Shown here in pieces: positions 7,952 through 16,312 of a stretch of 64,000 nucleotides of DNA (position 1 is its first letter; each line of letters begins with the position of its first letter). The notes under the pieces are model-generated. The model was not told where the DNA came from. It saw nothing but the letters and a program-made list of their open reading frames with translations, and searched no databases. A program made the position numbers and the translations under genes. The stretch spans positions 124,001-188,000 of the forward strand of contig NZ_FQUQ01000003.1 in assembly GCF_900129215.1 (NCBI RefSeq). Reading direction: 5' to 3'. This DNA is from Pedobacter caeni. Its GTDB lineage: Bacteria; Bacteroidota; Bacteroidia; Sphingobacteriales; Sphingobacteriaceae.

Positions 7952-8703
7952 CAAAGTTAAAATGTATTGCGGTCGATGATGAACCATTGGCTCTTGATAT
8001 TATAGAGGATTATGTGTCAAAGGTACCGTTCTTAGAGCTGGTGAAAAGAACAGAAAACGCAATTGAAGCCCTGCAGCTGGTACAGGCAGGAGGGATTGAC
8101 CTGGTCTTTCTGGACATTCAGATGCCTGAACTTACCGGAATCCAGTTCCTGAAAATTGCGAATGGGAAATCAAATTATATCCTGACCACTGCCTATTCAC
8201 AATATGCACTGGAAAGTTATGACCTGAACGTTTCTGACTACCTCCTGAAGCCTATCGCATTCGACCGTTTTTATAAAGCCGTAGAAAAGGTACATAATCA
8301 ACAGCAAAAAGCTGCGGAACCAGTACCTGCTGCTCCACCGGCAATTACCCCGCTGATGTCTGCTCCGGTGGCTGCACACCCTGTTCAGGATTTCATCTTT
8401 GTGAAAACTGAACATAAGATTCAGAAAATTCAACTGGACGACATTCTTTATATAGAAGGTTTAAAAGATTATATTTCCATATATACCAAAACAGAAAGAA
8501 TCATCACGCTTCAGAACATGAAGAAAATGGAAGAAACCCTGCCTAAAGGACAATTTATAAGGGTGCATAAATCCTATATCATTGCTTTAGATAAGATTGA
8601 AAGTATCGAACGCAGCAGGATCAGCATCTTTGGTAAAGTCATCCCTATCGGAGATACTTACCGGGACGAATTCTTCAGGCACATCGATAATAAGAATATC
8701 TAG
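7948..8703 (+). CDS. LytTR-family response regulator
   Basis: A 251-residue regulator. The receiver domain has acidic residues near 10-12 and phospho-acceptor D56 (LVFLDIQMPELTG). A proline/alanine-rich linker (about 122-140) leads to a LytTR DNA-binding domain at about 145-245 (FVKTEHKIQKIQLDDILYIE, FIRVHKSYII). It receives the phosphate from the overlapping LytS-like kinase. LytTR proteins bind direct repeats upstream of targets; I did not find a convincing pair near the ABC operon by eye. Confidence 0.92.
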   Translation: MTKLKCIAVDDEPLALDIIEDYVSKVPFLELVKRTENAIEALQLVQAGGIDLVFLDIQMPELTGIQFLKIANGKSNYILTTAYSQYALESYDLNVSDYLLKPIAFDRFYKAVEKVHNQQQKAAEPVPAAPPAITPLMSAPVAAHPVQDFIFVKTEHKIQKIQLDDILYIEGLKDYISIYTKTERIITLQNMKKMEETLPKGQFIRVHKSYIIALDKIESIERSRISIFGKVIPIGDTYRDEFFRHIDNKNI

Positions 8704-8729
8704 AACTGAATAAGAACATCTGGGATCGG

Positions 8730-9464
8730 TTATTGACCTAATTTCAAACGGATTGCTTTTTCTGCTTCCTGGGTAATTTCCTCGGGATTTTTGCCTGTCG
8801 AATCTATTGGCTTTAATACCGTCCAGCGGATCTTTTCACCAAAGCTGAGCGGGAATGTACCATATTGTACCATTTTCCATGAGTTTTCAATAGCAATGGG
8901 AACGATTAGGGCATTGGGTACTTTTTTAAGCAAAGTTGCAATCCCACCAACATGAAAAGGTTTAAGGTTTCCGTCTTTGGAACGGGTGCCTTCAGGAAAA
9001 ATCATGGCAGACCAGTTGTTTTCTTTCATCCTGTTGCCAAGCTGAATGATCTCCCCAACGGCCTGTTTGCTGTCCTTACGGTCGATGTTTGCACCACCAC
9101 CATATTTAAGGTTAAATGAAATTGAAGGAATCCCTTTGGTCAATTCGATCTTGGAGATAAATTTGACATGGTGTTTTCTTAGAAACCAGATGAGACCGGG
9201 AATGTCGTACATGCTCTGGTGATTGGCAATAAATATTTTAGGCTGATCAACAGGGAGCTCCTGATCATTGATAAATGTAACGGAAGAACCAATGAAAAGA
9301 TCACAGTATGTTAGAAAGAAGTTGAGTGCATCTACCGAAGCTTTATGCGCCTGATAGCCGAACAAACGGTAACAGACCCATTGAATGGGTTGGAAAATCA
9401 ATAAAGTCAACCCAAAGAAGAGATAAAACAGCGGACTGAAAATATATCCTAAAAATTTATTCAT
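8730..9464 (-). CDS. plsC: 1-acyl-sn-glycerol-3-phosphate acyltransferase
   Basis: A 244-residue membrane-bound acyltransferase of the PlsC family. It should transfer a fatty acyl chain to lysophosphatidic acid in phospholipid synthesis. Visible motifs are the catalytic NHQSMYD (NHx4D), the substrate-binding FPEGTRS, and a later VPIAIENS block. An N-terminal membrane helix precedes them. It is the last gene of an operon with an outer-membrane receptor and a Nudix hydrolase; its start is 9 bp after the Nudix stop. Confidence 0.88.
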   Translation of the reverse strand: MNKFLGYIFSPLFYLFFGLTLLIFQPIQWVCYRLFGYQAHKASVDALNFFLTYCDLFIGSSVTFINDQELPVDQPKIFIANHQSMYDIPGLIWFLRKHHVKFISKIELTKGIPSISFNLKYGGGANIDRKDSKQAVGEIIQLGNRMKENNWSAMIFPEGTRSKDGNLKPFHVGGIATLLKKVPNALIVPIAIENSWKMVQYGTFPLSFGEKIRWTVLKPIDSTGKNPEEITQEAEKAIRLKLGQ

Positions 9465-9473
9465 AATTGTTCG

Positions 9474-10028
9474 TTAAAGCGAGAATTCCTGAAGGATGAT
9501 TTTGGTTTTTAAAATGGCAGCAACACTCATGCTGTCGGTGATCTCTCCGTTTAAGACCATTTTATAGGCTTCTTCAAAAGGGAGCTTGCGCAGCTGAAGT
9601 TCTTCGGTTTCTTCGGGCGAAGCGATGCCCATACTCAAACCCCTTGCAATATAAATAATAGCCAGTTCATTGCTCACGGAATTGGATAAATGCATGCGTT
9701 GAATCTCTGTCCATTCTGTAGCAGAGAGGCCGGTTTCTTCCATGAGCTCGCGTTTGGCACTAGCTAAGGGATCTTCCCCTAAAGGGCCTCCGCCTTCAGG
9801 AATTTCCCAGCTGTAAGCTTTTATAGGAAAGCGGTATTGTCCTATCAACCAGGTGTTCAACTCCTCGTCTAAAGGTAAAATTCCAATGGCTAAGTTTTTA
9901 AAATGTACTTCTCCATATATTCCTTTACCTCCGGATGGGTTGATCACCTGATGTTCTGTGAGCCCAATCCAGTTGTTGTCGTAGATCTTATGGCTCTCAA
10001 TAGTGGTCCAGGGATTGCGTTCTTCCAT
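9474..10028 (-). CDS. Nudix hydrolase, ADP-ribose pyrophosphatase-like
   Basis: A 184-residue protein started at the ATG at 10028 (MEERNPWTTI); the reading frame stays open into the receptor gene upstream but the conserved fold begins here. A complete Nudix box runs from GGGPLGE to REL-EETGL, matching Gx5Ex7REUxEExGU. The EIPEGGG preceding it is typical of ADP-ribose/nucleoside-diphosphate-sugar pyrophosphatases. It begins 13 bp after the receptor stop and is followed after 9 bp by plsC, so the three are likely one transcript. It is a cytoplasmic metabolite-cleaning or recycling enzyme. Confidence 0.87.
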   Translation of the reverse strand: MEERNPWTTIESHKIYDNNWIGLTEHQVINPSGGKGIYGEVHFKNLAIGILPLDEELNTWLIGQYRFPIKAYSWEIPEGGGPLGEDPLASAKRELMEETGLSATEWTEIQRMHLSNSVSNELAIIYIARGLSMGIASPEETEELQLRKLPFEEAYKMVLNGEITDSMSVAAILKTKIILQEFSL

Positions 10029-10041
10029 GGACGCAAATATA

Positions 10042-12540
10042 CTAAAATGACTCTTCATCGGAACGCATTTCCTGCTGATCCGGTTTTTTGCCTTTCTTGG
10101 CACTGAAGCTGGTCTTTCCAAAACGGTAAGAATAAGTCAGACTGCCCATCGTTCCCTGCATGTAACGTTTGAAATCTACGGTAGAATTTTGGGTAGTAGT
10201 GGTCATACTCCAGGCTCGGGTATTGAAAATATCACGGACATTGAGGCTTAGTGTTGATTTTTTGTCTTTAAAATCATACTTCGCTCCTGCATCTATCCCA
10301 TACATGGCATTTCTTGTTCCCTGCGCCATTACCTGACGGGCACGGTAATCTCCTTTGATCTGTAAGGTAATGTTATAAGGCAGGACAAAATTATTCGTTA
10401 AGTTGGCATTCCAGGTAAATCCGGAGTTGTCTACAATACCAGAACCCAAAGCAGGGCCGCCATTTATTTTACTTTGATACAAGTTGGCATTGGCGGTAAA
10501 GTTCCAGGCTTTGGCTACATCAACGCGACCGATCAGCTCTAATCCGCTGGACAACTCGCTTGTTAAGTTCTGAGGAGTGGAGAGCGTAATGCCATCCTGA
10601 TCCGTTTCTGTCCTGATTCTTTGAATCGCATCGTTGGTCTGACGCATGTAAGCTGTGGAAATAAACGTAACCTTTGGCCAGAACTTGCTATAGCTTAATT
10701 CAAAGGCATGCACATCTTCCGGTTTAAGGTTTGGATTTCCCTGACGGTGGTTCAGAGGATCAGAAACATCAACAAAAGGATTGGTATCCCAGCCCCTCGG
10801 CCGGTTTACCCTTCTGCTATAGCTCAATTGCAACTGTTGCTCAGATTTGAGTTTCTGTGTTAAAAAGACACTTGGGTATAACCTGGTATAAGCGACTTTC
10901 CCCGGAACTGAATTGATTTGACCATTCGCGCCAAACATTCCTAAACGGGTGTCAAGAGTCGCATCTTCTGCCCTTAACCCAACCTGATAACCAAAGTTTT
11001 TAACCTGGTTCTGATAGTTCGCATATAAGGCATGGACCTGATCTTTGCTGTTGAAATCATTGGTAAGCGCCAGGTTGGTCTCATAAATCCCGGTGATGTT
11101 ATTCAACCGATCAGAATAGGTATTGTTCTCAGCAATACGGACCTGACTGCGGTAGCCGGCTTCCAGTTTTCCGGATTTTCCTACAGGGATGGTATAATCG
11201 GCCTGGATATTGTAATTCCTGTTGATCCCTGTTCCATCGTTTCTGATGATTTCCGGGAGTTGGAATACAGGAACACCATTAAGGTTATAAATATCCGTAT
11301 TGTAGACCTGGTTGTTGTCGTTGTTTCCTTCAGAGAAGCTGGCATTAAAGGTAATTTCCTCTTTTGGTTTTTTAAATTTATGACTGAAATCAAGGTTTAG
11401 ATCGTAGCTGCCACCAGATCCCAGGTTGGAGTTGTTCCTTCTGCTGAGCTCCAGAGGGGCTTTCAGCTTGTTTAACTGATCGATAGTCAGAAACTCATTT
11501 CTGTCATTGTCCCGGATGTTAAAGCCGGCAGCGAAGCTTAAAACGTCTTTGTCGCTCAGGTAGTAATCCAGTCCTCCCTTCACATTGTGCCCTTTATCTA
11601 AAGATCTGGAATCTGTATTCTGATTTGCAAAGGCAAACCGGGAAGTTGAATCTTTATAGTCAATATTGTTATAGCCACCACCAAGACGGTTTCCATAGCG
11701 GTAACTGTAATTACCATAGAGGTTCACTTTACTGTTCTGAAAACTCAAACTGGCGTTGGCATTGTAATTATCCCTGTTTCCTGCAGTCAGGGCTACACTT
11801 CCGTTCAGCCCCAGTTTCTTATTCTTTTTTAATACGATGTTGATGATTCCCGACTGTCCTTCTGCATCGTATTTGGCCGAAGGGTTGGTAATCAGCTCTA
11901 CACTTTCAATGGAACTTGCCGGAATAGACTGTAAGATCTGGGCAACATTACCTCCCGCAATCAATGAGGGTTTACCATCAATAAGGACTTTAACCCCGGT
12001 AGAACCTCTTAAACTCACATTTCCGTCAATGTCCGATTGTACAGAGGGTACATTTTGTAAAAGATCAGCGGCCGAACCACCTTCACTCACCAGACTCTGG
12101 TCTACGGAAAATACTTTTTTGTCTACACCCAGTTGAATGGTGCTTTTAGGTGCGGTAATGGCAACTTCGTTCAGGACGGTTCCTTTTGCAGTCTTCATTT
12201 TTATAGTGCCCAGATTGATTTCTTTAACCATTCCTGAAATCGACACCGAATCGCGGACCATCGTCTGATAACCTACATAACTCAACTTAAAAGTAAAAAC
12301 ACCTTTGGGAAGACCAGCCATTGATAAATTTCCGTTCACATCCGTCTGTACTCCCTTTACCAGGGCTTTGGTTTTTCTGTCAAGAATGACTGCCGTAGCA
12401 AATGGTATCGTTTCACTGTTCTGGCCATCTACAACTTTGGCTGTAATCTTACCATCTCCGGTAGTTTGTGCATTAAGTTTTACAGTTGTAGTACAAATGG
12501 CAAAAGTTAAAAATACAACTTTGTATAACAGGTTCTTCAT
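10042..12540 (-). CDS. outer-membrane beta-barrel receptor with CarboxypepD-regulatory-like domain
   Basis: An 832-residue outer-membrane protein started at 12540, which gives a signal peptide ending LNAQ; an ATG 14 codons earlier is less likely. A carboxypeptidase-regulatory-like beta sandwich (about 25-110) is followed by a plug (LLQNVPSVQSDIDGNVSLRG, then GVKVLIDGKPS). The long barrel matches the OMP_b-brl_3 type and ends in a DUF-like acidic tail. Such proteins are surface receptors of unknown ligand. First gene of an operon with the Nudix and plsC genes. Confidence 0.85.
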   Translation of the reverse strand: MKNLLYKVVFLTFAICTTTVKLNAQTTGDGKITAKVVDGQNSETIPFATAVILDRKTKALVKGVQTDVNGNLSMAGLPKGVFTFKLSYVGYQTMVRDSVSISGMVKEINLGTIKMKTAKGTVLNEVAITAPKSTIQLGVDKKVFSVDQSLVSEGGSAADLLQNVPSVQSDIDGNVSLRGSTGVKVLIDGKPSLIAGGNVAQILQSIPASSIESVELITNPSAKYDAEGQSGIINIVLKKNKKLGLNGSVALTAGNRDNYNANASLSFQNSKVNLYGNYSYRYGNRLGGGYNNIDYKDSTSRFAFANQNTDSRSLDKGHNVKGGLDYYLSDKDVLSFAAGFNIRDNDRNEFLTIDQLNKLKAPLELSRRNNSNLGSGGSYDLNLDFSHKFKKPKEEITFNASFSEGNNDNNQVYNTDIYNLNGVPVFQLPEIIRNDGTGINRNYNIQADYTIPVGKSGKLEAGYRSQVRIAENNTYSDRLNNITGIYETNLALTNDFNSKDQVHALYANYQNQVKNFGYQVGLRAEDATLDTRLGMFGANGQINSVPGKVAYTRLYPSVFLTQKLKSEQQLQLSYSRRVNRPRGWDTNPFVDVSDPLNHRQGNPNLKPEDVHAFELSYSKFWPKVTFISTAYMRQTNDAIQRIRTETDQDGITLSTPQNLTSELSSGLELIGRVDVAKAWNFTANANLYQSKINGGPALGSGIVDNSGFTWNANLTNNFVLPYNITLQIKGDYRARQVMAQGTRNAMYGIDAGAKYDFKDKKSTLSLNVRDIFNTRAWSMTTTTQNSTVDFKRYMQGTMGSLTYSYRFGKTSFSAKKGKKPDQQEMRSDEESF

Positions 12541-12655
12541 TGGTGTGTTTAGGTTTTGGTGCTTTTTATATAAGAGGGACAAAGAAACATGTCGGAGGTT
12601 TAAAAAGAACAGGCGTAACTATTTTATTACAGCTTATTATGATCGAATACAGTAA

Positions 12656-12663
12656 TATTTTTG
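12656..12663 (+). promoter_or_regulatory. -7 element TATTTTTG before the thioredoxin-like gene
   Basis: A perfect TAnnTTTG match 12 bp before the ATG at 12675. No TTG lies at the right distance upstream. If real, it gives a very short leader and supports the downstream start. Confidence 0.3.
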
Positions 12664-12674
12664 TTAACGAAGGA

Positions 12675-13253
12675 ATGAGTTATTCAACCTATCGTAATTT
12701 GATAAACGAGCTGCTGCTCAGGAAAAAAACTACCGGGGAAGATGATAGTGAAGCCATGCTTCATTATACGAAAATGAATGTACAGCGAATGAACCGTGTG
12801 GATAAAACCGTACAACTCAACGCTGAGCTGCTGGAGGCCTTAACTGGTTTAACCGGAAAGTATCGTTTTCTGGTGATTTCTGAAGGATGGTGTGGTGATG
12901 CCGCTCAGATTGTGCCTGTTTTTGATAAAATGGCCAGCACTTTTCCAGATAAAATAAGCCTTAAATTCGTGTTGAGAGATCAGAATCTACCGCTGATCGA
13001 TGCACACCTGACGAATGGAGGAAGGGCAATTCCTGTACTGCTGATCCTTGATGAAGAAGGAAAAGTACTTTGCAAATGGGGGCCGAGACCACAAATCCTG
13101 CAATCACTGCTGGCCGACTGGAAAAAAGAAAGTACGGATATGATGCTGATCGCAGAAAGACTTCACGGATGGTATGCCAAAGATAAAACGCAGACTACAC
13201 AGGAAGAGTTGAATACGATGGTCCGTAAATTGTTAGTCGACAGAAACAGTTAG
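12675..13253 (+). CDS. thioredoxin family protein (WCGDA type)
   Basis: A 192-residue protein with a thioredoxin-like fold. The active-site region is ISEGWCGDAAQIVP, which keeps only one cysteine of the usual CxxC, followed by the cis-proline segment GRAIPVLLILD. The start at 12675 (MSYSTYRNLI) is preferred. In-frame ATGs at 12639 and 12540 exist, but 12540 overlaps the divergent receptor start. With a single active-site cysteine it is unlikely to act as a normal disulfide reductase; a glutathione- or thiol-dependent role is possible. Its 3' end overlaps the convergent clpS gene by 21 bp. Confidence 0.82.
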   Translation: MSYSTYRNLINELLLRKKTTGEDDSEAMLHYTKMNVQRMNRVDKTVQLNAELLEALTGLTGKYRFLVISEGWCGDAAQIVPVFDKMASTFPDKISLKFVLRDQNLPLIDAHLTNGGRAIPVLLILDEEGKVLCKWGPRPQILQSLLADWKKESTDMMLIAERLHGWYAKDKTQTTQEELNTMVRKLLVDRNS

Positions 13254-13514
13254 TCCTTCCTGTTGTAAGATCTTACGGTAAACTTCCATCTCGGTAAAAG
13301 AACCTTCCAGTACGGCACATTTCCCCTTATTGTGAACTTCCCATGCAATTTTCTCGGCCTGGCTTTCTGAATAATCAAGGTATTTCATCATACAGTGGAT
13401 GACGTGGTCAAACGTGTTTACATCATCGTTCCATAAGATCAACCGATGAACCGTTTTTAAGGAGGTCAGGATTTCTTCTAATGTAAAAGTTTCTTCTTTA
13501 GTTTCTGTTGACAT
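13233..13514 (-). CDS. clpS: ATP-dependent Clp protease adaptor ClpS
   Basis: A 93-residue protein with the ClpS core. It has LILWNDDVNTFDHVI, which forms the N-degron pocket entrance, then KIAWEVHNKGKCAVLEGS and a C-terminal QQEGLTVSVD. It delivers N-end-rule substrates to the AAA+ unfoldase ClpA/ClpC. The ATG at 13514 matches the normal family length; the frame remains open further upstream but without family similarity. No Clp ATPase is in the window. The gene overlaps the 3' end of the thioredoxin-like gene. Confidence 0.92.
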   Translation of the reverse strand: MSTETKEETFTLEEILTSLKTVHRLILWNDDVNTFDHVIHCMMKYLDYSESQAEKIAWEVHNKGKCAVLEGSFTEMEVYRKILQQEGLTVSVD

Positions 13515-13558
13515 GGTACAAAAATAAGCTAATTTCAAAATAATGTTGCAGTTAAAGT

Positions 13559-13566
13559 TATTTTTG
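13559..13566 (+). promoter_or_regulatory. -7 element TATTTTTG before the KAS III gene
   Basis: A perfect TAnnTTTG match 25 bp before the ATG pair at 13592/13595. No clear -33 TTG lies at 19 bp, so only the -7 box supports this. Confidence 0.3.
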
Positions 13567-13591
13567 CCTAAAATTTGTAATAAACCTAAAT

Positions 13592-14641
13592 ATGATGCAT
13601 CGATCAAAAATTGCCGGAATAGGCTATTATGTGCCTGAAAATGTCTATACCAATGATGATCTGTCCCGTTTTATGGATACAAATGATGCGTGGATTCAGG
13701 AACGTACCGGCATTAAAGAACGCAGATTCGCTGACCGTTTAGAAGAAACGACCACCACTATGGGGGTAGAAGCAGCGAAAATCGCAATAGAAAGAGCCGG
13801 AACCACAGCTCAGGATATTGACTTCGTGATTTTTGCAACACTAAGCCCTGATTATTATTTTCCAGGATGTGGCGTATTGCTTCAGCGTGAAATGAAAATG
13901 AAAGAAATTGGTGCACTGGACATCAGAAACCAGTGTTCCGGATTTGTATATGCCCTGTCTGTTGCCGATCAGTTTATTAAAACCGGTATGTATAAGAATA
14001 TATTGGTGGTAGGAAGTGAAAAACATTCCTTTGCCATGGACTTCGAAACCCGGAGCCGCAATGTTTCTGTCATCTTTGGTGATGGGGCAGGAGCCGTAGT
14101 CCTGCAGCCTTCCGAAAAAGAAGGACAGGGGATCATGAGTACCCATTTGCATAGTGATGGTGCTGATGCTGAAATCCTGGCGATGTATTACCCTGGAGCC
14201 AGTGCGAACAAATGGCTGAAAGATAAACCAGGATATCCTGATCAGGAATTGGGCGGTCTGTTCATGACCACCGAGCAGCTGGAAAGCGGTGCAGCCCTTC
14301 CTTATATGGATGGACCTGCAGTGTTTAAAAAAGCGGTGGTAAAATTCCCGGAAGTGATCAGAGAAGCCTTAACTGCAAACAACCTGCAGCCGGAAGATAT
14401 CGACATGCTGGTTCCACATCAGGCCAATCTGAGGATCAGTCAGTATGTACAGCAATTGTTGGGTTTACCCGATGATAAAGTGTTTAACAATATCCAGAAA
14501 TATGGAAATACAACTGCTGCCTCCGTGCCAATCGCATTATGTGAAGCATGGGAAGCGGGAAAAATTAAAGAAGGCGACCTGGTATGCCTGGCCGCCTTTG
14601 GATCAGGATTTACCTGGGCCAGTGCTTTAATCAGATGGTAA
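13592..14641 (+). CDS. 3-oxoacyl-ACP synthase III family protein (KAS III)
   Basis: A 349-residue thiolase-fold condensing enzyme with the KAS III triad: C115 in IRNQCSGF, H276 in VPHQANLR and N306 in YGNTTAAS. KAS III enzymes condense acetyl- or branched acyl-CoA with malonyl-ACP to start fatty-acid chains. It is slightly longer than housekeeping FabH, with extra sequence around 175-240 (ASANKWLKDKPGYPDQEL). It may therefore be a paralogue rather than the main FabH. It stands alone rather than in a fab cluster. The start could be either of two adjacent ATGs. Confidence 0.85.
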   Translation: MMHRSKIAGIGYYVPENVYTNDDLSRFMDTNDAWIQERTGIKERRFADRLEETTTTMGVEAAKIAIERAGTTAQDIDFVIFATLSPDYYFPGCGVLLQREMKMKEIGALDIRNQCSGFVYALSVADQFIKTGMYKNILVVGSEKHSFAMDFETRSRNVSVIFGDGAGAVVLQPSEKEGQGIMSTHLHSDGADAEILAMYYPGASANKWLKDKPGYPDQELGGLFMTTEQLESGAALPYMDGPAVFKKAVVKFPEVIREALTANNLQPEDIDMLVPHQANLRISQYVQQLLGLPDDKVFNNIQKYGNTTAASVPIALCEAWEAGKIKEGDLVCLAAFGSGFTWASALIRW

Positions 14642-14645
14642 CTAT

Positions 14646-14683
14646 AAAATCAGCTAAAGGCTTAACTGCCTTTAGCTGATTTT
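14646..14683. terminator. bidirectional terminator overlapping the 3' coding end of the SDR gene
   Basis: A perfect 16-bp stem (14646-14661 with 14668-14683) around a 6-nt loop, A-rich on one side and T-rich on the other. The right arm is also the last codons of the convergent reductase gene, whose stop is at 14662. Confidence 0.88.
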
Positions 14684-15537
14684 GTCATTTGGGCAAACAT
14701 GTCCCACATTTCGTTCGGAATGGCCTCCAGTCCGTTAAACTGACCGGCACCTTGCAACCATTCGCCACCATCAATACTGATGACTTCCCCATTGATATAT
14801 CCCGCGAAATCGCTGATCAGAAATGCCGCCAGATTGGCCAGCTCCTGGTGATCACCAACACGTTTTAAAGGAACCCGGTTTTTGAAGTCGAACTTCTCTG
14901 CCAGATCTCCCGGAAGTAACCGGTCCCATGCCCCTTTTGTAGGGAAAGGTCCTGGTGCGATGGCATTTGTTCTGATGCCATATTTTCCCCATTCTACCGC
15001 TAAAGAGCGGGTCATTGCCAAAACACCTCCTTTGGCACATGCCGAGGGAACGACATAGGCAGAACCGGTGAACGCATAGGTGGTCACAATATTTAAAATG
15101 CTTGCGCTTTGTTTTTCTTTAATCCAGTGTTTCCCAAAAGCAAGGGTACAGTTTACCGATCCTTTTAATACAATATCGATCACGGTCGAGAACGCATTGG
15201 CAGACAGGCGCTCCGTAGGAGAGATGAAATTGCCCGCTGCATTGTTGAGTAAGCCATCTACCTTCCCAAAGGTTTTGATGGTTTCGGCAAGGACATTTTC
15301 TACCTGTTCATACTCACGTACATCACAGGCAACTGCCAGTACTCTTCCACCCGTTTCTTTCTCCATCTCGGCAGCGGTCTTTTCCAATACATCGACCTTA
15401 CGGCTCGTGATCACCAGGTTTGCACCCAGTTTCAGGAAATATGTGCCCATTGCTTTACCCAGACCAGTTCCTCCACCGGTAACTACGATTGTTTTTCCTT
15501 TTAAGGCGTCATCCCTTAACATTGGTTGATTGTACAT
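14662..15537 (-). CDS. SDR-family 2,4-dienoyl-CoA reductase-like enzyme
   Basis: A 291-residue short-chain dehydrogenase with the nucleotide-binding TGGGTGLGKA (20-29), CDVRE and LLNNAAGNF. The usual catalytic YxxxK is replaced by S165-x3-K169 (PSACAK). This Ser/Lys arrangement is known in mammalian-type 2,4-dienoyl-CoA reductases, which reduce dienoyl-CoA with NADPH during breakdown of polyunsaturated fatty acids. Its gene follows the enoyl-CoA isomerase-like gene after 3 bp. The context therefore supports a role in unsaturated fatty-acid oxidation rather than a generic SDR. Confidence 0.82.
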   Translation of the reverse strand: MYNQPMLRDDALKGKTIVVTGGGTGLGKAMGTYFLKLGANLVITSRKVDVLEKTAAEMEKETGGRVLAVACDVREYEQVENVLAETIKTFGKVDGLLNNAAGNFISPTERLSANAFSTVIDIVLKGSVNCTLAFGKHWIKEKQSASILNIVTTYAFTGSAYVVPSACAKGGVLAMTRSLAVEWGKYGIRTNAIAPGPFPTKGAWDRLLPGDLAEKFDFKNRVPLKRVGDHQELANLAAFLISDFAGYINGEVISIDGGEWLQGAGQFNGLEAIPNEMWDMFAQMTKSAKGS

Positions 15538-15540
15538 GGG

Positions 15541-16302
15541 CTATTTCTTTTGCAGGTTATCAATAATTGTTTTTAAAATACTTCTTGTACTTGGTGCCCA
15601 CCATTGTTTGAGCATGAGCGCCAGTGCCTCGTCCTGATTTGCACGTGTAGCGGCAATCAGGTCTTTCCTGATGTTCAGTTTGCTTTGTTCCCAGGTATTG
15701 CGCTCCATCCCCATATATTTCCTGATCCTGCGCTCAGCTGCGGTAAGAATGCTTTCCGGATTTACCAGTTCATCTACCAGACCAACCTGTAATGCCTCTT
15801 CAGGAGTAAACAGCTTGCCTTCCAGCAGACTTCTCGAAGCATGGGCATTCCCAATCCAGAAAGAGTAAAGGTGGAAAATTGAATTTGGAACAATGATGCC
15901 TACAGGGACTTCATTCAGGCCGATGATGGCCTTTCCTTCTGCCATGATTCTATAATCACAAGCTAAAGCAATGACACAGCCTCCAGCCGGACTATGTCCG
16001 TTTATGGCCGCAACCAGTGGTTTTCTGAAAGCAGTAATATTTGCAATGAAATCCAGGAACAAATGCCAGAAAGATTCTGCCTCTGCTTCTGAATAATTGT
16101 AGAGTTCAATCAGGTCGAGTCCGGCAGAAAAGAAATTCTCTTTACCAGTGATGATCGCCCCTGCAATATTCTGATCCGAAGCAATGCTGTTCAACATGTC
16201 GTTCAACTCCGTAATCATTTCACGGTTTAAAGCATTAGATCTTCCCCGGTCTAAAGTAATCAGGGCTAAATGGTCTTTTATGGTGACTTTAATGGTATTC
16301 AT
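15541..16302 (-). CDS. enoyl-CoA hydratase/isomerase family, delta3,delta2-enoyl-CoA isomerase-like
   Basis: A 253-residue crotonase-fold enzyme. The oxyanion-hole segments are FFSAGLDL and GHSPAGGCVIALACDYRIM. The glutamate E131 in IGLNEVPVGI, followed by IVPNSIF, resembles the single catalytic glutamate of enoyl-CoA delta isomerases (ECI1 type). The two glutamates of hydratases are not seen. It should move cis/trans-3 double bonds to trans-2 so that they can enter beta-oxidation. Its stop is 3 bp before the dienoyl-CoA reductase-like gene, making a two-gene accessory unit. Confidence 0.82.
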   Translation of the reverse strand: MNTIKVTIKDHLALITLDRGRSNALNREMITELNDMLNSIASDQNIAGAIITGKENFFSAGLDLIELYNYSEAEAESFWHLFLDFIANITAFRKPLVAAINGHSPAGGCVIALACDYRIMAEGKAIIGLNEVPVGIIVPNSIFHLYSFWIGNAHASRSLLEGKLFTPEEALQVGLVDELVNPESILTAAERRIRKYMGMERNTWEQSKLNIRKDLIAATRANQDEALALMLKQWWAPSTRSILKTIIDNLQKK

Positions 16303-16312
16303 ATATATCAGT

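Noticed and set aside
12639..12674. Earlier ATG start for the thioredoxin-like gene
   Set aside because: A -7-like element at 12656-12663 would lie inside the coding region, and the conserved sequence begins at the ATG at 12675.
15080..15529. A 149-codon open frame antisense to the SDR gene
   Set aside because: It is fully contained in the reverse strand of a well-supported gene, has no recognisable domain, and mirrors the SDR codon pattern.
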